This document shows positions 28,901 through 37,299 of a stretch of DNA of 50,003 nt, in pieces; the stretch's first letter is position 1, and every line of letters starts with the position of its first letter. The position numbers and the translations under genes are program-made. Source of the stretch: CAWUKT01 sp963923035 (GTDB taxonomy: Bacteria > Bacteroidota > Bacteroidia > J057 > JADKCL01); NCBI GenBank assembly GCA_963923035.1, contig CAWUKT010000052.1:1-50003 (forward strand), read 5' to 3'. The notes beneath the pieces were generated by a model that ran no database searches, was not told the DNA's origin, and worked only from the letters and a program-made list of their open reading frames with translations.

Positions 28901-30859
28901 GCCTACAACAACCAGTTCAACCAGAACAGCTTCGAGGAAGATCCCGGGTTCATTGGCGCGACCAACCTCCACATGGTATGTAGCCCGATCGACAATATGG
29001 GAACCCCGATGGGAATCACCGAAGACATCGACGGGGAAACCCGAAGCCTGACCAACCCGGATGTGGGCGCGGATGAATTCACCAACATCGTGATTAGCTA
29101 CGATGTCGGTCCCGATACCGCTGGGTGTGACGAGTACGTCATCTGGGCGGATACCAACAACTACGTGGGTTATATCTGGTCCGGCGGGCAGCAAACGCCC
29201 TTCCTGAACGCAGATACCAGCGGCACCTACGCCGTGACGGTCATTGACTCCAACAACTGCCGCGCGACGGACAGCTTGTTTGTCACCATTTACGACCTGC
29301 CGAACTTCCCCTTCAACAACGATACCATCTCCCAGTGTAGCTATGATTCTGTCGACGCCCTGAACGTCGGTTCTACCTATGCTTGGAGTACGTTGGATAC
29401 GTCTCAGGTCATTTATCCGCCGTCTTCGGGCACCTACGTTGTGGACATCACCTCGCCCGATGGCTGTACGATCACCGACCAGATCACGGTCAACTTCTTC
29501 GCGGATGCCATCGCGCAATTGGGGCCGGATACCAGCTTCTGTTTGGGCGGATCTGCGACCCTGAATGCAGGTAGCGGGCCGGTAGGTACCAATTACCAGT
29601 GGAGCACAGGTTCCATCAGCCAGGTGCTGGTCGTATCTGCTCCCGGCACCTACGCGGTGACGGTCTCCACGCCGCAAGGCTGTGCCGCCACGGATTCCAT
29701 TTCCCTGAACGCCACCCTGCCGCCGGTCGTCAGCTTGGGCGCTGACCGTGTAGAATGCGACAACTTCGTCCTTGATCCGGGCATCGCGAGTATGACCTAT
29801 GCGTGGAGCAACGGTGCGAATTCGCAGGCCATTACCGGATCCGCAACGGGCAACTACTCCGTGACGGTCACCGACGCCAATGGCTGTACCGATACCGACG
29901 ATGTAACCATTACGGTTGCTCCTAACCCTAGCCCCAACCTCGGCAACGATCAGACCATCTGTGCCAACCAGAGCGTGACCTTGGACGCTGGTTTCCCCGG
30001 CTTCATCTACGATTGGAGCACCTTGGAAACCACCCAGACCATCACGGTCAGCACTCCGGGTACCTACCTGGTAGAGGTCACCGATCCGGGTTCCGGCTGT
30101 TCGGGAATCGACAGCATCTTGCTGACGGGCTCCTTCGTGAGCGTCAACCTCGGCAACGACTTCGGCCTCTGTATCGGCGAAAGCGCGGTACTGGACGCGG
30201 GTAGCGGAGCCTCTGCTTACCTCTGGGACGACGGTACCATCAACCAAACCTTGGTGATCAACAGTGCCGGTACGTACAGCGTGCAGGTTGCCGATGGAGG
30301 TGGTTGTGTGGACCGTGATACCATCACGGTGACTCCTCTGACGCCGCCTTCCGCTGGCTTCACCTCCCCGAATACGATCCCGATGCTCCAGAATATCCAG
30401 TTCACCGACAACAGCGGTGGCAACGTGGTCTCCTGGTTCTGGGACTTCGGTGACGGTTCTACTTCTTCCGCTCAAAACCCCATGCACCAGTTCCAGGCCA
30501 TCGGTAGCTTCAATGTCTGCCTGACGGTATTCGACGGAAACTGTGAGACAACCACCTGCCGCGACGTGACCGTCTCCGCGCCTGTAGGCGTCGAAGACGA
30601 GCTCTTCGCCCAGTCTGTTGATGTTTACCCCAACCCGAACAATGGTGCATTCTCGGTCAGCTTTGACCTTCCCAAGGCCCTCGACCTCCGGGTAGAGATG
30701 TTCAGCCTGACGGGTCAGAAGATGATTGACCGCGAGTTGAATGCAGTCCGCGTCATGGTGGAAGACATTGACGTCAACAACAACGCGAAGGGCATGTACT
30801 TCCTCCGCATTACCTCCGACAAAGGAAACGAGATGATTCGCAAGGTCATTGTAGAATAA
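25976..30859 (+). CDS. giant T9SS-secreted beta-helix surface protein
   Basis: A 1627-aa exported protein. The signal peptide ends about residue 24 (QMTFGQ). It carries two copies of a right-handed parallel beta-helix unit (about 28-485 and 598-1035), each opening with GAYTI and a TYNE... ITFDG block, then many N-N-x-I/N-x-F turns, and closing with DIDG...DVGADEF. A CARDB-like domain lies between them (about 488-595). Ig-like repeats with LGPDTSFC and WSTG follow (about 1040-1470), then a PKD domain (WFWDFGDGSTSS near 1485) and a C-terminal sorting domain (VDVYPNPNNG to the end). Parallel beta-helix folds often bind or cleave polysaccharide, but no catalytic set is evident by eye. Likely a surface adhesin. 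Confidence 0.94.
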   Translation: MRRSLQLLSLVVVSFLASYQMTFGQLNGAYTIDASGAASATNYQNFSSAVSDMANGTRSDGGTPNGSGVSGAVTFTVATGTYNESISIPQITGASAANTITFDGVNPATRLITTNSTSSGGSTIQLNGADFIRIRNLGIGNTGSSDGFGVQLISNANNNEITGCDISINPNGTSSDQVGIILGNTISSYSLHGQNLLIQDNNISGGYLNVAASGPSGTQATGIDIIDNNLEDAYWAGFRLNYTRNGQISGNNIDLRTQYTFAYGMYFRYCSEYEIFDNVVSNPGAYGVYMFNNNYNTLGTTTMYNNMIGGNFRATGTAYGVYMFNCRTTNVYHNSLLLDNQGSGARGLYVTGSQSTGLDFQNNSFAVTNTSGSAAYAFYIVNATYVDNIDYNNYYCAGGIIGRIGSSSYNTMAALQAAFTTQNQNSQEGWPNYISSSDLHTVGPPLSNWANNIAAITTDIDGQSRPLPPDPTKDVGADEFNIPPFDLDIASVVSPLVLGLGNNNVTVELANNGSTSLNGTTVTLQYSTDGGTTWAATENFTPSTLGTPGSTQNFTFATPWTVTTPGTYNFCVRINPQVTGDPDASDQVCMSVCTGMGGAYTINSALPSGGTNFNSFTDAVGALNSCGIVAPVTINVAAGTYNETVDLGVIPGASATNTVTFDGGNVASCTLTFTFTTTNNSVIRLDGTDYTTFRNMTIDIPGSSGYGVWFQNGADYNTIEDCQILMPLQSTSFSHIGILFSGVNYFSYGNTGNYNTINNNLIQGGYYGIRMNGATTTDFVDGNVVTNNNIREFYYYGYYGRYVGFPTISGNTMTGRTGGTVSSYGIYAYYCGGDFVFEDNVIHSVGLRGIYLYYGNYTNTGRGRIVNNMVGANYTSTSSAAYGLYMFNVKDVDIYHNSFDVGPKNGYTGYISGSQSDSVRIVNNIFVSRAGAQAFYVSSTALSGIQEMDYNNYYAGGSGTLVYFGTSHPNISSLKAYNNQFNQNSFEEDPGFIGATNLHMVCSPIDNMGTPMGITEDIDGETRSLTNPDVGADEFTNIVISYDVGPDTAGCDEYVIWADTNNYVGYIWSGGQQTPFLNADTSGTYAVTVIDSNNCRATDSLFVTIYDLPNFPFNNDTISQCSYDSVDALNVGSTYAWSTLDTSQVIYPPSSGTYVVDITSPDGCTITDQITVNFFADAIAQLGPDTSFCLGGSATLNAGSGPVGTNYQWSTGSISQVLVVSAPGTYAVTVSTPQGCAATDSISLNATLPPVVSLGADRVECDNFVLDPGIASMTYAWSNGANSQAITGSATGNYSVTVTDANGCTDTDDVTITVAPNPSPNLGNDQTICANQSVTLDAGFPGFIYDWSTLETTQTITVSTPGTYLVEVTDPGSGCSGIDSILLTGSFVSVNLGNDFGLCIGESAVLDAGSGASAYLWDDGTINQTLVINSAGTYSVQVADGGGCVDRDTITVTPLTPPSAGFTSPNTIPMLQNIQFTDNSGGNVVSWFWDFGDGSTSSAQNPMHQFQAIGSFNVCLTVFDGNCETTTCRDVTVSAPVGVEDELFAQSVDVYPNPNNGAFSVSFDLPKALDLRVEMFSLTGQKMIDRELNAVRVMVEDIDVNNNAKGMYFLRITSDKGNEMIRKVIVE

Positions 30860-30880
30860 TCTCTGAGTTAGAATGATAGG

Positions 30881-30911
30881 AATCCCGGGGTCACGCTCCG
30901 GGATTTTTTTT
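30881..30911 (+). terminator. Rho-independent terminator after beta-helix protein
   Basis: AATCCCGG and CCGGGATT form a perfect 8-bp stem with a 9-base loop, followed by a run of T. It lies 21 bases after the stop. Confidence 0.9.
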
Positions 30912-30991
30912 GTCCCACTTTCTCCTCAAATCTGATCTCAATCTGCCTCGGGAGGGCGCAGATTTTAAAGGGGAGTGCTTACATTTGCAGG

Positions 30992-32236
30992 ATGGCGGAT
31001 CGGACCAACATTTGTGTGATTGGAGCGGGGCCGGGAGGCGCAATGACGGCGCTGACCCTGGCTTCGAAGGGAATCCCCTGCACCTTGGTGGACAAGGCGA
31101 AGTTTCCCCGGGACAAGATCTGCGGGGACGCTTTGTCGGGAAAGGTGGTGGAGGTCTTCAAGAAATTGGATCCGGGATTGGTCGACCGCATGGCGGGTGA
31201 TCCGACCCACCTGGGTAGTTGGGGGGTAAATTTTGTCGCTCCCAATACCAAAATGCTCCGGGTTCCGTTCCGCAAAGACTTTTCCCATGACGACCAAGCT
31301 CCCGGTTTCATCGCAAAACGCATTGATTTCGATGATTTCCTGGTGGAGGAGGTACGGAAAAATGAGCTGGTGGATTTGCGGGAAGGGGTGGCATTGGAGG
31401 TATTTCGAAGGGAGAATGAAGAATGGGTGCTGGAAAATAAAGCCGGGACGCAATCGATTCGGTCCAAGCTGGTCATTGCGGCGGACGGGGCCTATTCCCG
31501 GTTTGCCAAGGAGTTTGGGGCCATGAAAATGGAGCCCAACCATTATTGTGCAGGGCTCAGGGCCTATTACAAGGGCGTGACGGGGATGGACCAGGACAAT
31601 TTCATCGAACTCCACTTCCTGAAGGACCTGTTGCCAGGCTATTTCTGGATATTCCCCTTGCCCAAGGGCATGGCCAATGTCGGGGTGGGGATGCGCAGCG
31701 ACGTGCTGCGCAAGGAGAAGATCAACCTCAAGGAACGCCTCCAGCATGTACTCACCCATTACCCGCAATTGCGGGAGCGCTTCGAGGGCGCGGAGCTCGT
31801 GGATGAGATCCGCGGCTTTGGCCTGCCGCTGGGCTCCAAGAAGCGCCGCATCAGCGGCGACGGCTTTATGCTGGTCGGAGACGCCGCATCGCTGATCGAT
31901 CCGTTTACCGGTGAGGGCATCGGAAACGCGCTGTACAGCGGCTGGTTTGCGGCCCACCAGGCCGCCCGGAGTCTCGAGGAAGGCAACCTGTCCGCGGATT
32001 TCATGCGGCAATACGACCGGGAAGTCTACGAACGGCTGTGGGACGAACTCCGGCTCAGCCGGAGGATGCAGCAGTTGGTCCGTTACCCCTGGCTCTTCAA
32101 TTTCGTCGTCAACAAGGCCCGGAAAAACAAGGTCCTCAGCGAAACCATCTCCTGTATGTTTGAGGACCTGGACCTCCGCGAACGCCTCAAAAAACCCAGT
32201 TTTTACTTCAAACTGTTGTTTGCAAATGAACGTTAA
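30992..32236 (+). CDS. geranylgeranyl reductase-family FAD oxidoreductase
   Basis: A 414-aa flavoprotein. The N-terminal dinucleotide site is VIGAGPGGAMTALTLA (Gly-x-Gly-x-x-Gly at 11-16), followed by KFPRDKICGDALSG, the family's cysteine-containing motif. FAD motif two is LVGDAASLIDPFTGEGIGNAL (about 293-313). Family members reduce isoprenoid double bonds in (bacterio)chlorophyll, quinone or lipid synthesis or act as related halogenase-like monooxygenases; the substrate here is unknown. The stop overlaps the start of the DUF1684 gene by 11 bases, so the two are translated together. No membrane helix is visible. Confidence 0.9.
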   Translation: MADRTNICVIGAGPGGAMTALTLASKGIPCTLVDKAKFPRDKICGDALSGKVVEVFKKLDPGLVDRMAGDPTHLGSWGVNFVAPNTKMLRVPFRKDFSHDDQAPGFIAKRIDFDDFLVEEVRKNELVDLREGVALEVFRRENEEWVLENKAGTQSIRSKLVIAADGAYSRFAKEFGAMKMEPNHYCAGLRAYYKGVTGMDQDNFIELHFLKDLLPGYFWIFPLPKGMANVGVGMRSDVLRKEKINLKERLQHVLTHYPQLRERFEGAELVDEIRGFGLPLGSKKRRISGDGFMLVGDAASLIDPFTGEGIGNALYSGWFAAHQAARSLEEGNLSADFMRQYDREVYERLWDELRLSRRMQQLVRYPWLFNFVVNKARKNKVLSETISCMFEDLDLRERLKKPSFYFKLLFANER

Positions 32237-32855
32237 CAATCGCAGAAATAGCTTTTTCATCGTCATTGGCTTCCTGGTCGTGGCGGGTTTGGTATTGGTC
32301 TTCCAATGGGTGCTCCAGGACGACGAGTACCTGATCAACATGAAGAAGTCCCGCCAGAAGAAGGTGGAAATGCTCAAGACCGATCCCGGGTCGCCCATTC
32401 CGGACAGCTTGAAGGCCCAGTTTGAGGGGTTGACCTATTTCCCGGTGAGCAAACGGTGGAAAAAGAGTGCCCGATTCAAGAAAAACCCCAAGTTTCAGCG
32501 CATCCGCATGCCCAAGACCGATGGCCAGGTGGATGACTATATCATTGCTGGTTGGCTGGAATTCGAGGTGTCGGGGAAGACCTATAAGCTGACGGCCTAC
32601 AATCCCAACGAGAACGACAGCAAGAGCCTGTTCGTGCCGTTCCGCGATGCGACCTCGGGAAAAGAGACCTACGGCGGTGGCCGTTACATCGATACCCGCC
32701 TGCTGGACGGGTATGCGATCCTCGACTTCAACGAGGCGTACAATCCGTATTGTGTGTATGACTACTACAACTGGGCCTGCCCGGTGCCGCCGGAGGAGAA
32801 CCGCTTGCCGTTCAAGGTGGAAGCCGGAGAGAAGGTCTTCGAGTGGGAGTTGTAG
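32226..32855 (+). CDS. DUF1684 family membrane-anchored protein
   Basis: A 209-aa protein. An N-terminal membrane anchor (about 9-30, SFFIVIGFLVVAGLVLVF) is followed by a DUF1684 domain. Its hallmarks are LFVPFRDATSGKETYGGGRY, the ILDFNEAYNPYCVYDYYNWACPVPP block and the closing FKVEAGEK. The start at 32226 (MNVNNRRN) overlaps the flavoprotein gene by 11 bases; the frame is open much further upstream, but that is shadow inside the previous gene. The biochemical role of DUF1684 is unknown to me. The domain probably faces the periplasm. Confidence 0.9.
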   Translation: MNVNNRRNSFFIVIGFLVVAGLVLVFQWVLQDDEYLINMKKSRQKKVEMLKTDPGSPIPDSLKAQFEGLTYFPVSKRWKKSARFKKNPKFQRIRMPKTDGQVDDYIIAGWLEFEVSGKTYKLTAYNPNENDSKSLFVPFRDATSGKETYGGGRYIDTRLLDGYAILDFNEAYNPYCVYDYYNWACPVPPEENRLPFKVEAGEKVFEWEL

Positions 32856-32866
32856 GGGAGGAGGGC

Positions 32867-32892
32867 AAAAAAAATGCTCCGTTTCCGGAGCA
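32867..32892 (-). terminator. Rho-independent terminator of MerR-type regulator gene
   Basis: On minus, TGCTCCG GAAA CGGAGCA forms a perfect 7-bp stem with a GAAA tetraloop, followed by eight T. A second hairpin (GCCGAGC/GCTCGGC) spans the regulator's own stop codon about 25 bases earlier. Confidence 0.85.
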
Positions 32893-32916
32893 ATATTCTG
32901 TTTTGTGGGCCGAGCT

Positions 32917-33792
32917 TTAATGCTCGGCGTATTTCAACAGCTCGGGCATGTTGTCCAGTACCCGCACATTGTCGTTTTCTGATTCCATATTGCGGAGGGC
33001 GTGTCCAGCCGCTAAGATGATCGATTCCGAAAATTTGGTTCCGATCCGCTCTACGTAATTCATCGCACTTTCCTTGGGCGGATTCATGGTCAGGATGGTG
33101 TAGAGGTAATGGGGATGGTAAGACTCGTAAACCGAATCCAAGTCCTCTTCGGGCAGTCCCTGGCCGAGATAGATGACCCGGTTGCCCCGGGAACGGAGCA
33201 GGTAGGAGGCGAACAACAAACCCAATTCATGCAATTCGTGTTCGGGGAGGAAGAGGAGGTAGCGGGGAACTTCAGGTCCTTTAGGGACGACCTGGGCGTC
33301 GATGGCTACAATGACTTTCTGGCGAACGAGGTTGCTGATGAAGTGCTCCTGAGCCGGACGGATCGTGCCGGTCTGCCACAAGATGCCTACGCGTTCGAAA
33401 AAGGGATTGATGATTTTGACCATGGTCTCTTCGAAACCATAGCGGAGGGTATTGTTGGAGATGATTTTTTCAAACCGATCTTCATCCATGTCAATCATGC
33501 TCAAGGTGAGCGCATTGACCTGATTTTCGTGTTCTTCCGTGACCTCAAACAGACTCTGGCAGATTTCGTGAATCTCCTTTTTGTCCATCTTCGCAATCTT
33601 GGAAATCTTGTACCCGTTGTTGTTGAGCATGGAAATACTCAACAGTAAACGAAGATCATCTTCTTCGTAGTAGCGAATATTGGTTTCCGTACGTTTGGGA
33701 TCCAAAATCGCATACCGCTGCTCCCACACACGTAAGGTGTGCGCCTTTATACCTGAAATTTTTTCAAGGTCGCGTATGGAATAAGTTGCCAC
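32917..33792 (-). CDS. MerR-family regulator with CarH/LitR-like cobalamin-binding domain
   Basis: A 291-aa transcription factor. A MerR helix-turn-helix occupies 1-75 (YSIRDLEKISGIKAHTLRVWEQRYAIL, with RYYEEDDL). A four-helix region and a Rossmann-type B12-binding domain follow. Both CarH signatures are exact: W139, nine residues, Glu149-His150 (W-x9-EH), and Glu186-x-His188-x-x-Gly191 (ExHxxG), which carries the lower axial His ligand. In CarH, adenosylcobalamin bound here makes the protein a green-light sensor that releases DNA when illuminated; some relatives have lost the cofactor, but here the ligands are kept. It is convergent with the flavoprotein/DUF1684 pair. The target genes are not shown by sequence. 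Confidence 0.92.
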   Translation of the reverse strand: MATYSIRDLEKISGIKAHTLRVWEQRYAILDPKRTETNIRYYEEDDLRLLLSISMLNNNGYKISKIAKMDKKEIHEICQSLFEVTEEHENQVNALTLSMIDMDEDRFEKIISNNTLRYGFEETMVKIINPFFERVGILWQTGTIRPAQEHFISNLVRQKVIVAIDAQVVPKGPEVPRYLLFLPEHELHELGLLFASYLLRSRGNRVIYLGQGLPEEDLDSVYESYHPHYLYTILTMNPPKESAMNYVERIGTKFSESIILAAGHALRNMESENDNVRVLDNMPELLKYAEH

Positions 33793-33996
33793 GATAGTTC
33801 TTTTAGTCAGTGAACTTTATTGAAGCGAGAATGTTCAAGGTTCTACCCTATTTGGTACAACAAAATAAAGCATTCATCACCTAGAAATATAGCAATCCAA
33901 TCCAAAATATGGCCCTGGCGACCGTAAACGACCATATAGGAGCAAAAATGGAAAAATATGATTTATTTCATCCCAATTGTCGCAACATAACATTCG

Positions 33997-34602
33997 TCAA
34001 AATTGGGTCAATACCTCGGTAAGTGCCGGACCCTCGCCCTCGACCTGGCAAGCCTTTAGCCCAATGGTCCGGGCGGCCTCCACATTGGCCTGCGAATCGT
34101 CCAGGAACAAACAGTCCTCTCCGTTCCATCCCATCTCCGTGAGGACCAGCTCATAAATCTCAAGTTCGGGCTTCCGAAATCCCATCTCGTAGGAGAGGAA
34201 CAGGCGCTGGAAGGGGGCCAACAGGGCTTGGGATTGGGGGAGGAGGTGGCGGAAATGAATGGAATTGGTATTGCTGAGCAGGACCAGGTCGTGGTCCTGC
34301 GCCAACGCTTCCAGAATCTCGACCCGACCGGGGATCGGGCCTAACAACAAGGCATTCCATGCCTGGTCAATCTGAGCATCGGAGGCATCCAGCTCAAATT
34401 CCTCCCGGACCACCGTCCGGAATTCCGCTTCACTCAATTTTCCCCGCTCCAAGGCCTTCCAACCTTCGTGGTGCTGGACCGCAGCCAGAATCTGGTCGTG
34501 GGCCTGGCCGCCCATCAGGGCGTTGAACGCATCGATGGTGGCTTGGAAGTCGATCGCGTACAGGACCGCTCCCAAGTCAAAGATGAGGTGAGGAGGAAGC
34601 AT
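33997..34602 (-). CDS. HAD-superfamily hydrolase (HAD-IA, YihX-like)
   Basis: A 201-aa phosphatase-like enzyme. Motif I is IFDLGAVLY with nucleophile Asp9 (DxG in place of DxD, as usual in YihX-type members). Motif II is LLSNTNS, the motif III lysine is in GFRKPE, and motif IV is LFLDDSQANVEAA. The cap between them is helical. Substrate is probably a small sugar phosphate or nucleotide, but this is not readable. Its ATG overlaps the stop of the RDD gene (TGATG), so the two are one unit. Confidence 0.9.
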   Translation of the reverse strand: MLPPHLIFDLGAVLYAIDFQATIDAFNALMGGQAHDQILAAVQHHEGWKALERGKLSEAEFRTVVREEFELDASDAQIDQAWNALLLGPIPGRVEILEALAQDHDLVLLSNTNSIHFRHLLPQSQALLAPFQRLFLSYEMGFRKPELEIYELVLTEMGWNGEDCLFLDDSQANVEAARTIGLKACQVEGEGPALTEVLTQF

Positions 34603-35315
34603 CAGCTGAGGTGGTTGTAGTCGCGGATGACGGTGCGGATAAATCCTTCGGCATTCAGGTGGGAGGGAGGCACAATCCCGAGGACGTGGCAGACTTTATT
34701 GGCAGTGATATTGAGGAGCTTGCGGTTGTTTTCGAGACGGTAAATGTGCAGGACCTCGTTGAGCGTATTGATGTCCCGGTCCTTGAGGCTGATGGCGCCG
34801 GGGAAGAGCGGCTCGTAATCGCTTTGGGTCTTGGACATGATGGTATCGCCCATGCGGACCTTGCGGTTGATTTTGATGACGGTCGTGCCCGCCATGACAT
34901 CTCCGAGGCGTTGGCCCTTGGGATTGAGCATCACCGTAGCGACTCCGATCGCGCCAAAGAAAAAGAAGGGAAAGGTCTCGATTCCCCGCATGAACCACCG
35001 GACAAAATAACTGCCGGGGTTGGGCGGGGAGCCATTCAACCGAACCACTTTGATGCCCAATGCAATTTTTCCCAGACTCCGACCGTTCAATACCCACTCA
35101 CTGATCAGGTGATACAAGGCGATGGGGGTGACGAACGCCACATACGCATACCCGGAAGGATTCCGGAACAGGATGCTCGTCAGGGCCGAAGCGAGCCCCA
35201 CGTACCCCACGATCAACAAAAAATCAATGCACCAGGCCAGAATCCGGTCGAACACGGTTGCCAACTCGTATTCGATGTCGATGTTCTGGGTAGTGGTTAT
35301 TTTGATCTTTGTCAC
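34602..35315 (-). CDS. RDD family membrane protein
   Basis: A 237-aa protein. The RDD domain covers about 14-150: FDRILAWCIDFLLIVGYVGLAS (with the R and D residues of the family), a second membrane helix in VTPIALYHLISEWVL, NGRSLGKIALGIKVV and a third near FPFFFFGAIGVATVML. The C-terminal 90 residues are soluble. The gene diverges from the SpoIIM-like gene, with 48 bases between the starts. RDD genes are commonly found next to SpoIIM/DUF58/MoxR clusters, as here. Confidence 0.92.
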   Translation of the reverse strand: MTKIKITTTQNIDIEYELATVFDRILAWCIDFLLIVGYVGLASALTSILFRNPSGYAYVAFVTPIALYHLISEWVLNGRSLGKIALGIKVVRLNGSPPNPGSYFVRWFMRGIETFPFFFFGAIGVATVMLNPKGQRLGDVMAGTTVIKINRKVRMGDTIMSKTQSDYEPLFPGAISLKDRDINTLNEVLHIYRLENNRKLLNITANKVCHVLGIVPPSHLNAEGFIRTVIRDYNHLS

Positions 35316-35363
35316 GGTTCAAAGTTTTTGTAATTTTCACAAGGTACAGTGTAGCCGAAGATA

Positions 35364-36353
35364 ATGAGAGAAACTACCTTCCTCAAACAAAACGAAAAAA
35401 AGTGGCAAGACTTTGAAATGGTCGTTCGGGCCAAAAAGGGGACTGTTCCGCCGGACCGAATCGCCGAACTTTTTATCGAAGTGACCGATGACCTCGCCTA
35501 CGCCCGTACCCATTATCCCAACTCCAATACCACCCGCTACCTGAACGGCCTCGCCAGCCAGGTCCACCTCGCCATCATCAAGAACAAGAAGCAGAGCAAG
35601 AACCGCTTCTGGAAGTTTTTTCGCTTCGAATTGCCCTCCATCATGGCCCAATCGCAGTGGAAATTGCTGTATTCCTTTCTGGCCTTCATGGTGGGCATCT
35701 TCATTGGGGTGGTGTCGACCCTGTACGATGAAAACTTCCTGCGGGTCATCCTCGGCGACGGCTATGTGGACATGACCATCCGCAATATCCGGGCCGGAGA
35801 CCCCCTGGGGCGCCTGTACGGCGGCATGGACGAGATCGAGATGTTCCTCGGCATCACCGTGAACAACCTCAAAGTGGGCGTGATCGTGTTCATCGTAGGG
35901 ATCTTTTTCTCCATCGGAACGACTTGGTTTGTGTGGTACCACGGCGTCATGGTCGGCGCTTTCCAGGCCTTCCTGTACCAATACGGCCTCCTGGGAGACA
36001 GCTTTCAGATCGTGTACATCCACGGCACTTTTGAGCTCTCGATGCTGGTCATCGAGGGGGCGGCCGGGCTGACATTGGGAAATGCGCTGCTGTTTCCGGG
36101 CACGTACACGCGCCTGGAATCGCTGAAACGCGGGGCCATCCGCGGAATCAAGATTGCACTGGGCGTGATGCCCTTTACCATATTGGCCGGATTCCTCGAG
36201 GGATTCGTGACCCGCTATACAAACATGCCGCTTTGGGCCAGCCTCCTCATCATTCTCGGATCGCTCGCCATCGTGGTGTATTACTTCATTGTGTATCCCC
36301 TGCGCCTGAAGGCCTTGGGAATCGACCAGGAATACCTGAAAGATGATTTCTAA
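35364..36353 (+). CDS. SpoIIM/DUF95-like multi-TM protein
   Basis: A 329-aa inner-membrane protein. A cytoplasmic N-terminal helix region (1-95) is followed by about five membrane helices starting at LLYSFLAFMVGIFIGVV (112-128). NNLKVGVIVFIVGIFFSIGTTW and the loop YHGVMVGAFQ...GTFELSMLVIEGAAGLTLG are hallmarks of the Stage II sporulation M family. Members occur widely in non-sporulating Bacteroidota next to MoxR/DUF58 genes. The stop overlaps the next gene by 11 bases, and it is the first gene of the six-gene unit. Confidence 0.9.
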   Translation: MRETTFLKQNEKKWQDFEMVVRAKKGTVPPDRIAELFIEVTDDLAYARTHYPNSNTTRYLNGLASQVHLAIIKNKKQSKNRFWKFFRFELPSIMAQSQWKLLYSFLAFMVGIFIGVVSTLYDENFLRVILGDGYVDMTIRNIRAGDPLGRLYGGMDEIEMFLGITVNNLKVGVIVFIVGIFFSIGTTWFVWYHGVMVGAFQAFLYQYGLLGDSFQIVYIHGTFELSMLVIEGAAGLTLGNALLFPGTYTRLESLKRGAIRGIKIALGVMPFTILAGFLEGFVTRYTNMPLWASLLIILGSLAIVVYYFIVYPLRLKALGIDQEYLKDDF

Positions 36354-37299
36354 AGAGCTGCTGAATCTGAACAAGTCCCGGGGTTTTGCAGAAAAAATCG
36401 GGGATGCGCTTGCCTTCCTGAGGCTCAATACTTCTGTATTGCTCCAGGCCCACCTGTTCATTTCCCTCCCCATCATCATCGTCCTCGCCGGAGCCTTTTT
36501 CCTCCTCTTCAACGGTTATTTCAGCCTCTTGGAAGTGGTCGATTCGGGCATCTTTCTGGATGATGTGGCGGAACAATTCGAGAAAAATGCCTGGTTCATC
36601 CAAAATATCCTCTTCCCCGCGTTTGCCTTCTCGGTGATCAGCGCGGTGACCTTTTTGGTGCTGCATATCTACGAGCAGGCAGCCCGGCCGACCATCACTT
36701 TTCAAGACGTCACCGCCCAACTCAAGCAATTGCCCCGCTTGTTGGGGGTGAAATTGGTCATTCTCCCGCTTATTTTCCTGCCCTACCTGCTCCTCCTCAC
36801 TGTCGACGATGAAGTGGGACGCTATATGCTGCTCATCTTTGTCGTAGGGCCCATTTCGGTGGTGCCGTATACCCTGCTGACCTGTGCGGAGTTGTTGGTG
36901 TTGCAGCACGGATACAATCCCTTCAAGGCCATGGGAAGGTCATTTTCGGTGATGGGCAAGCATTTCTGGCCTGCATTCGCGGTGCATACCGTGACCCTGG
37001 GGCTGTACCTGATTACCACGGCCCTGTTGGAAACGCCGGCCTGGGTTGCCGATAGCCTGGAAGGCGTGGCGGTCCTCGATTGGGACATGGACAATGTATG
37101 GGGCATGGCGGGGAAGGCGTTCCACGCTTTCAGTGCCCTGGCGGGCTATTTGCTGTTCATCCTCCCGCCCCTGGTGGCCGGAGTGGAATACTTCAGCATC
37201 AAGGAACGGGTCCAACGCAAGAACATCATGGACAAGATCAACCTGATCGGCGAGGACGAACAACCCAAGGACATTTACGCGGAAGATGAGCAATACTAA
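36343..37299 (+). CDS. multi-TM membrane protein of the MoxR/DUF58 cluster
   Basis: A 318-aa protein with about six membrane helices (for example LFISLPIIIVLAGAFFLLF, FPAFAFSVISAVTFLVL, LVILPLIFLPYLLLLTV, LLIFVVGPISVVPYTLL, FAVHTVTLGLYLITTAL, LAGYLLFILPPLVAGV) and a charged cytoplasmic tail. I do not recognise a named domain. Proteins of this kind regularly stand between SpoIIM-like and DUF4129-like genes. Its start overlaps the SpoIIM-like stop, and its own end overlaps the next gene by 14 bases, so it is translationally coupled on both sides. Confidence 0.85.
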   Translation: MISKELLNLNKSRGFAEKIGDALAFLRLNTSVLLQAHLFISLPIIIVLAGAFFLLFNGYFSLLEVVDSGIFLDDVAEQFEKNAWFIQNILFPAFAFSVISAVTFLVLHIYEQAARPTITFQDVTAQLKQLPRLLGVKLVILPLIFLPYLLLLTVDDEVGRYMLLIFVVGPISVVPYTLLTCAELLVLQHGYNPFKAMGRSFSVMGKHFWPAFAVHTVTLGLYLITTALLETPAWVADSLEGVAVLDWDMDNVWGMAGKAFHAFSALAGYLLFILPPLVAGVEYFSIKERVQRKNIMDKINLIGEDEQPKDIYAEDEQY

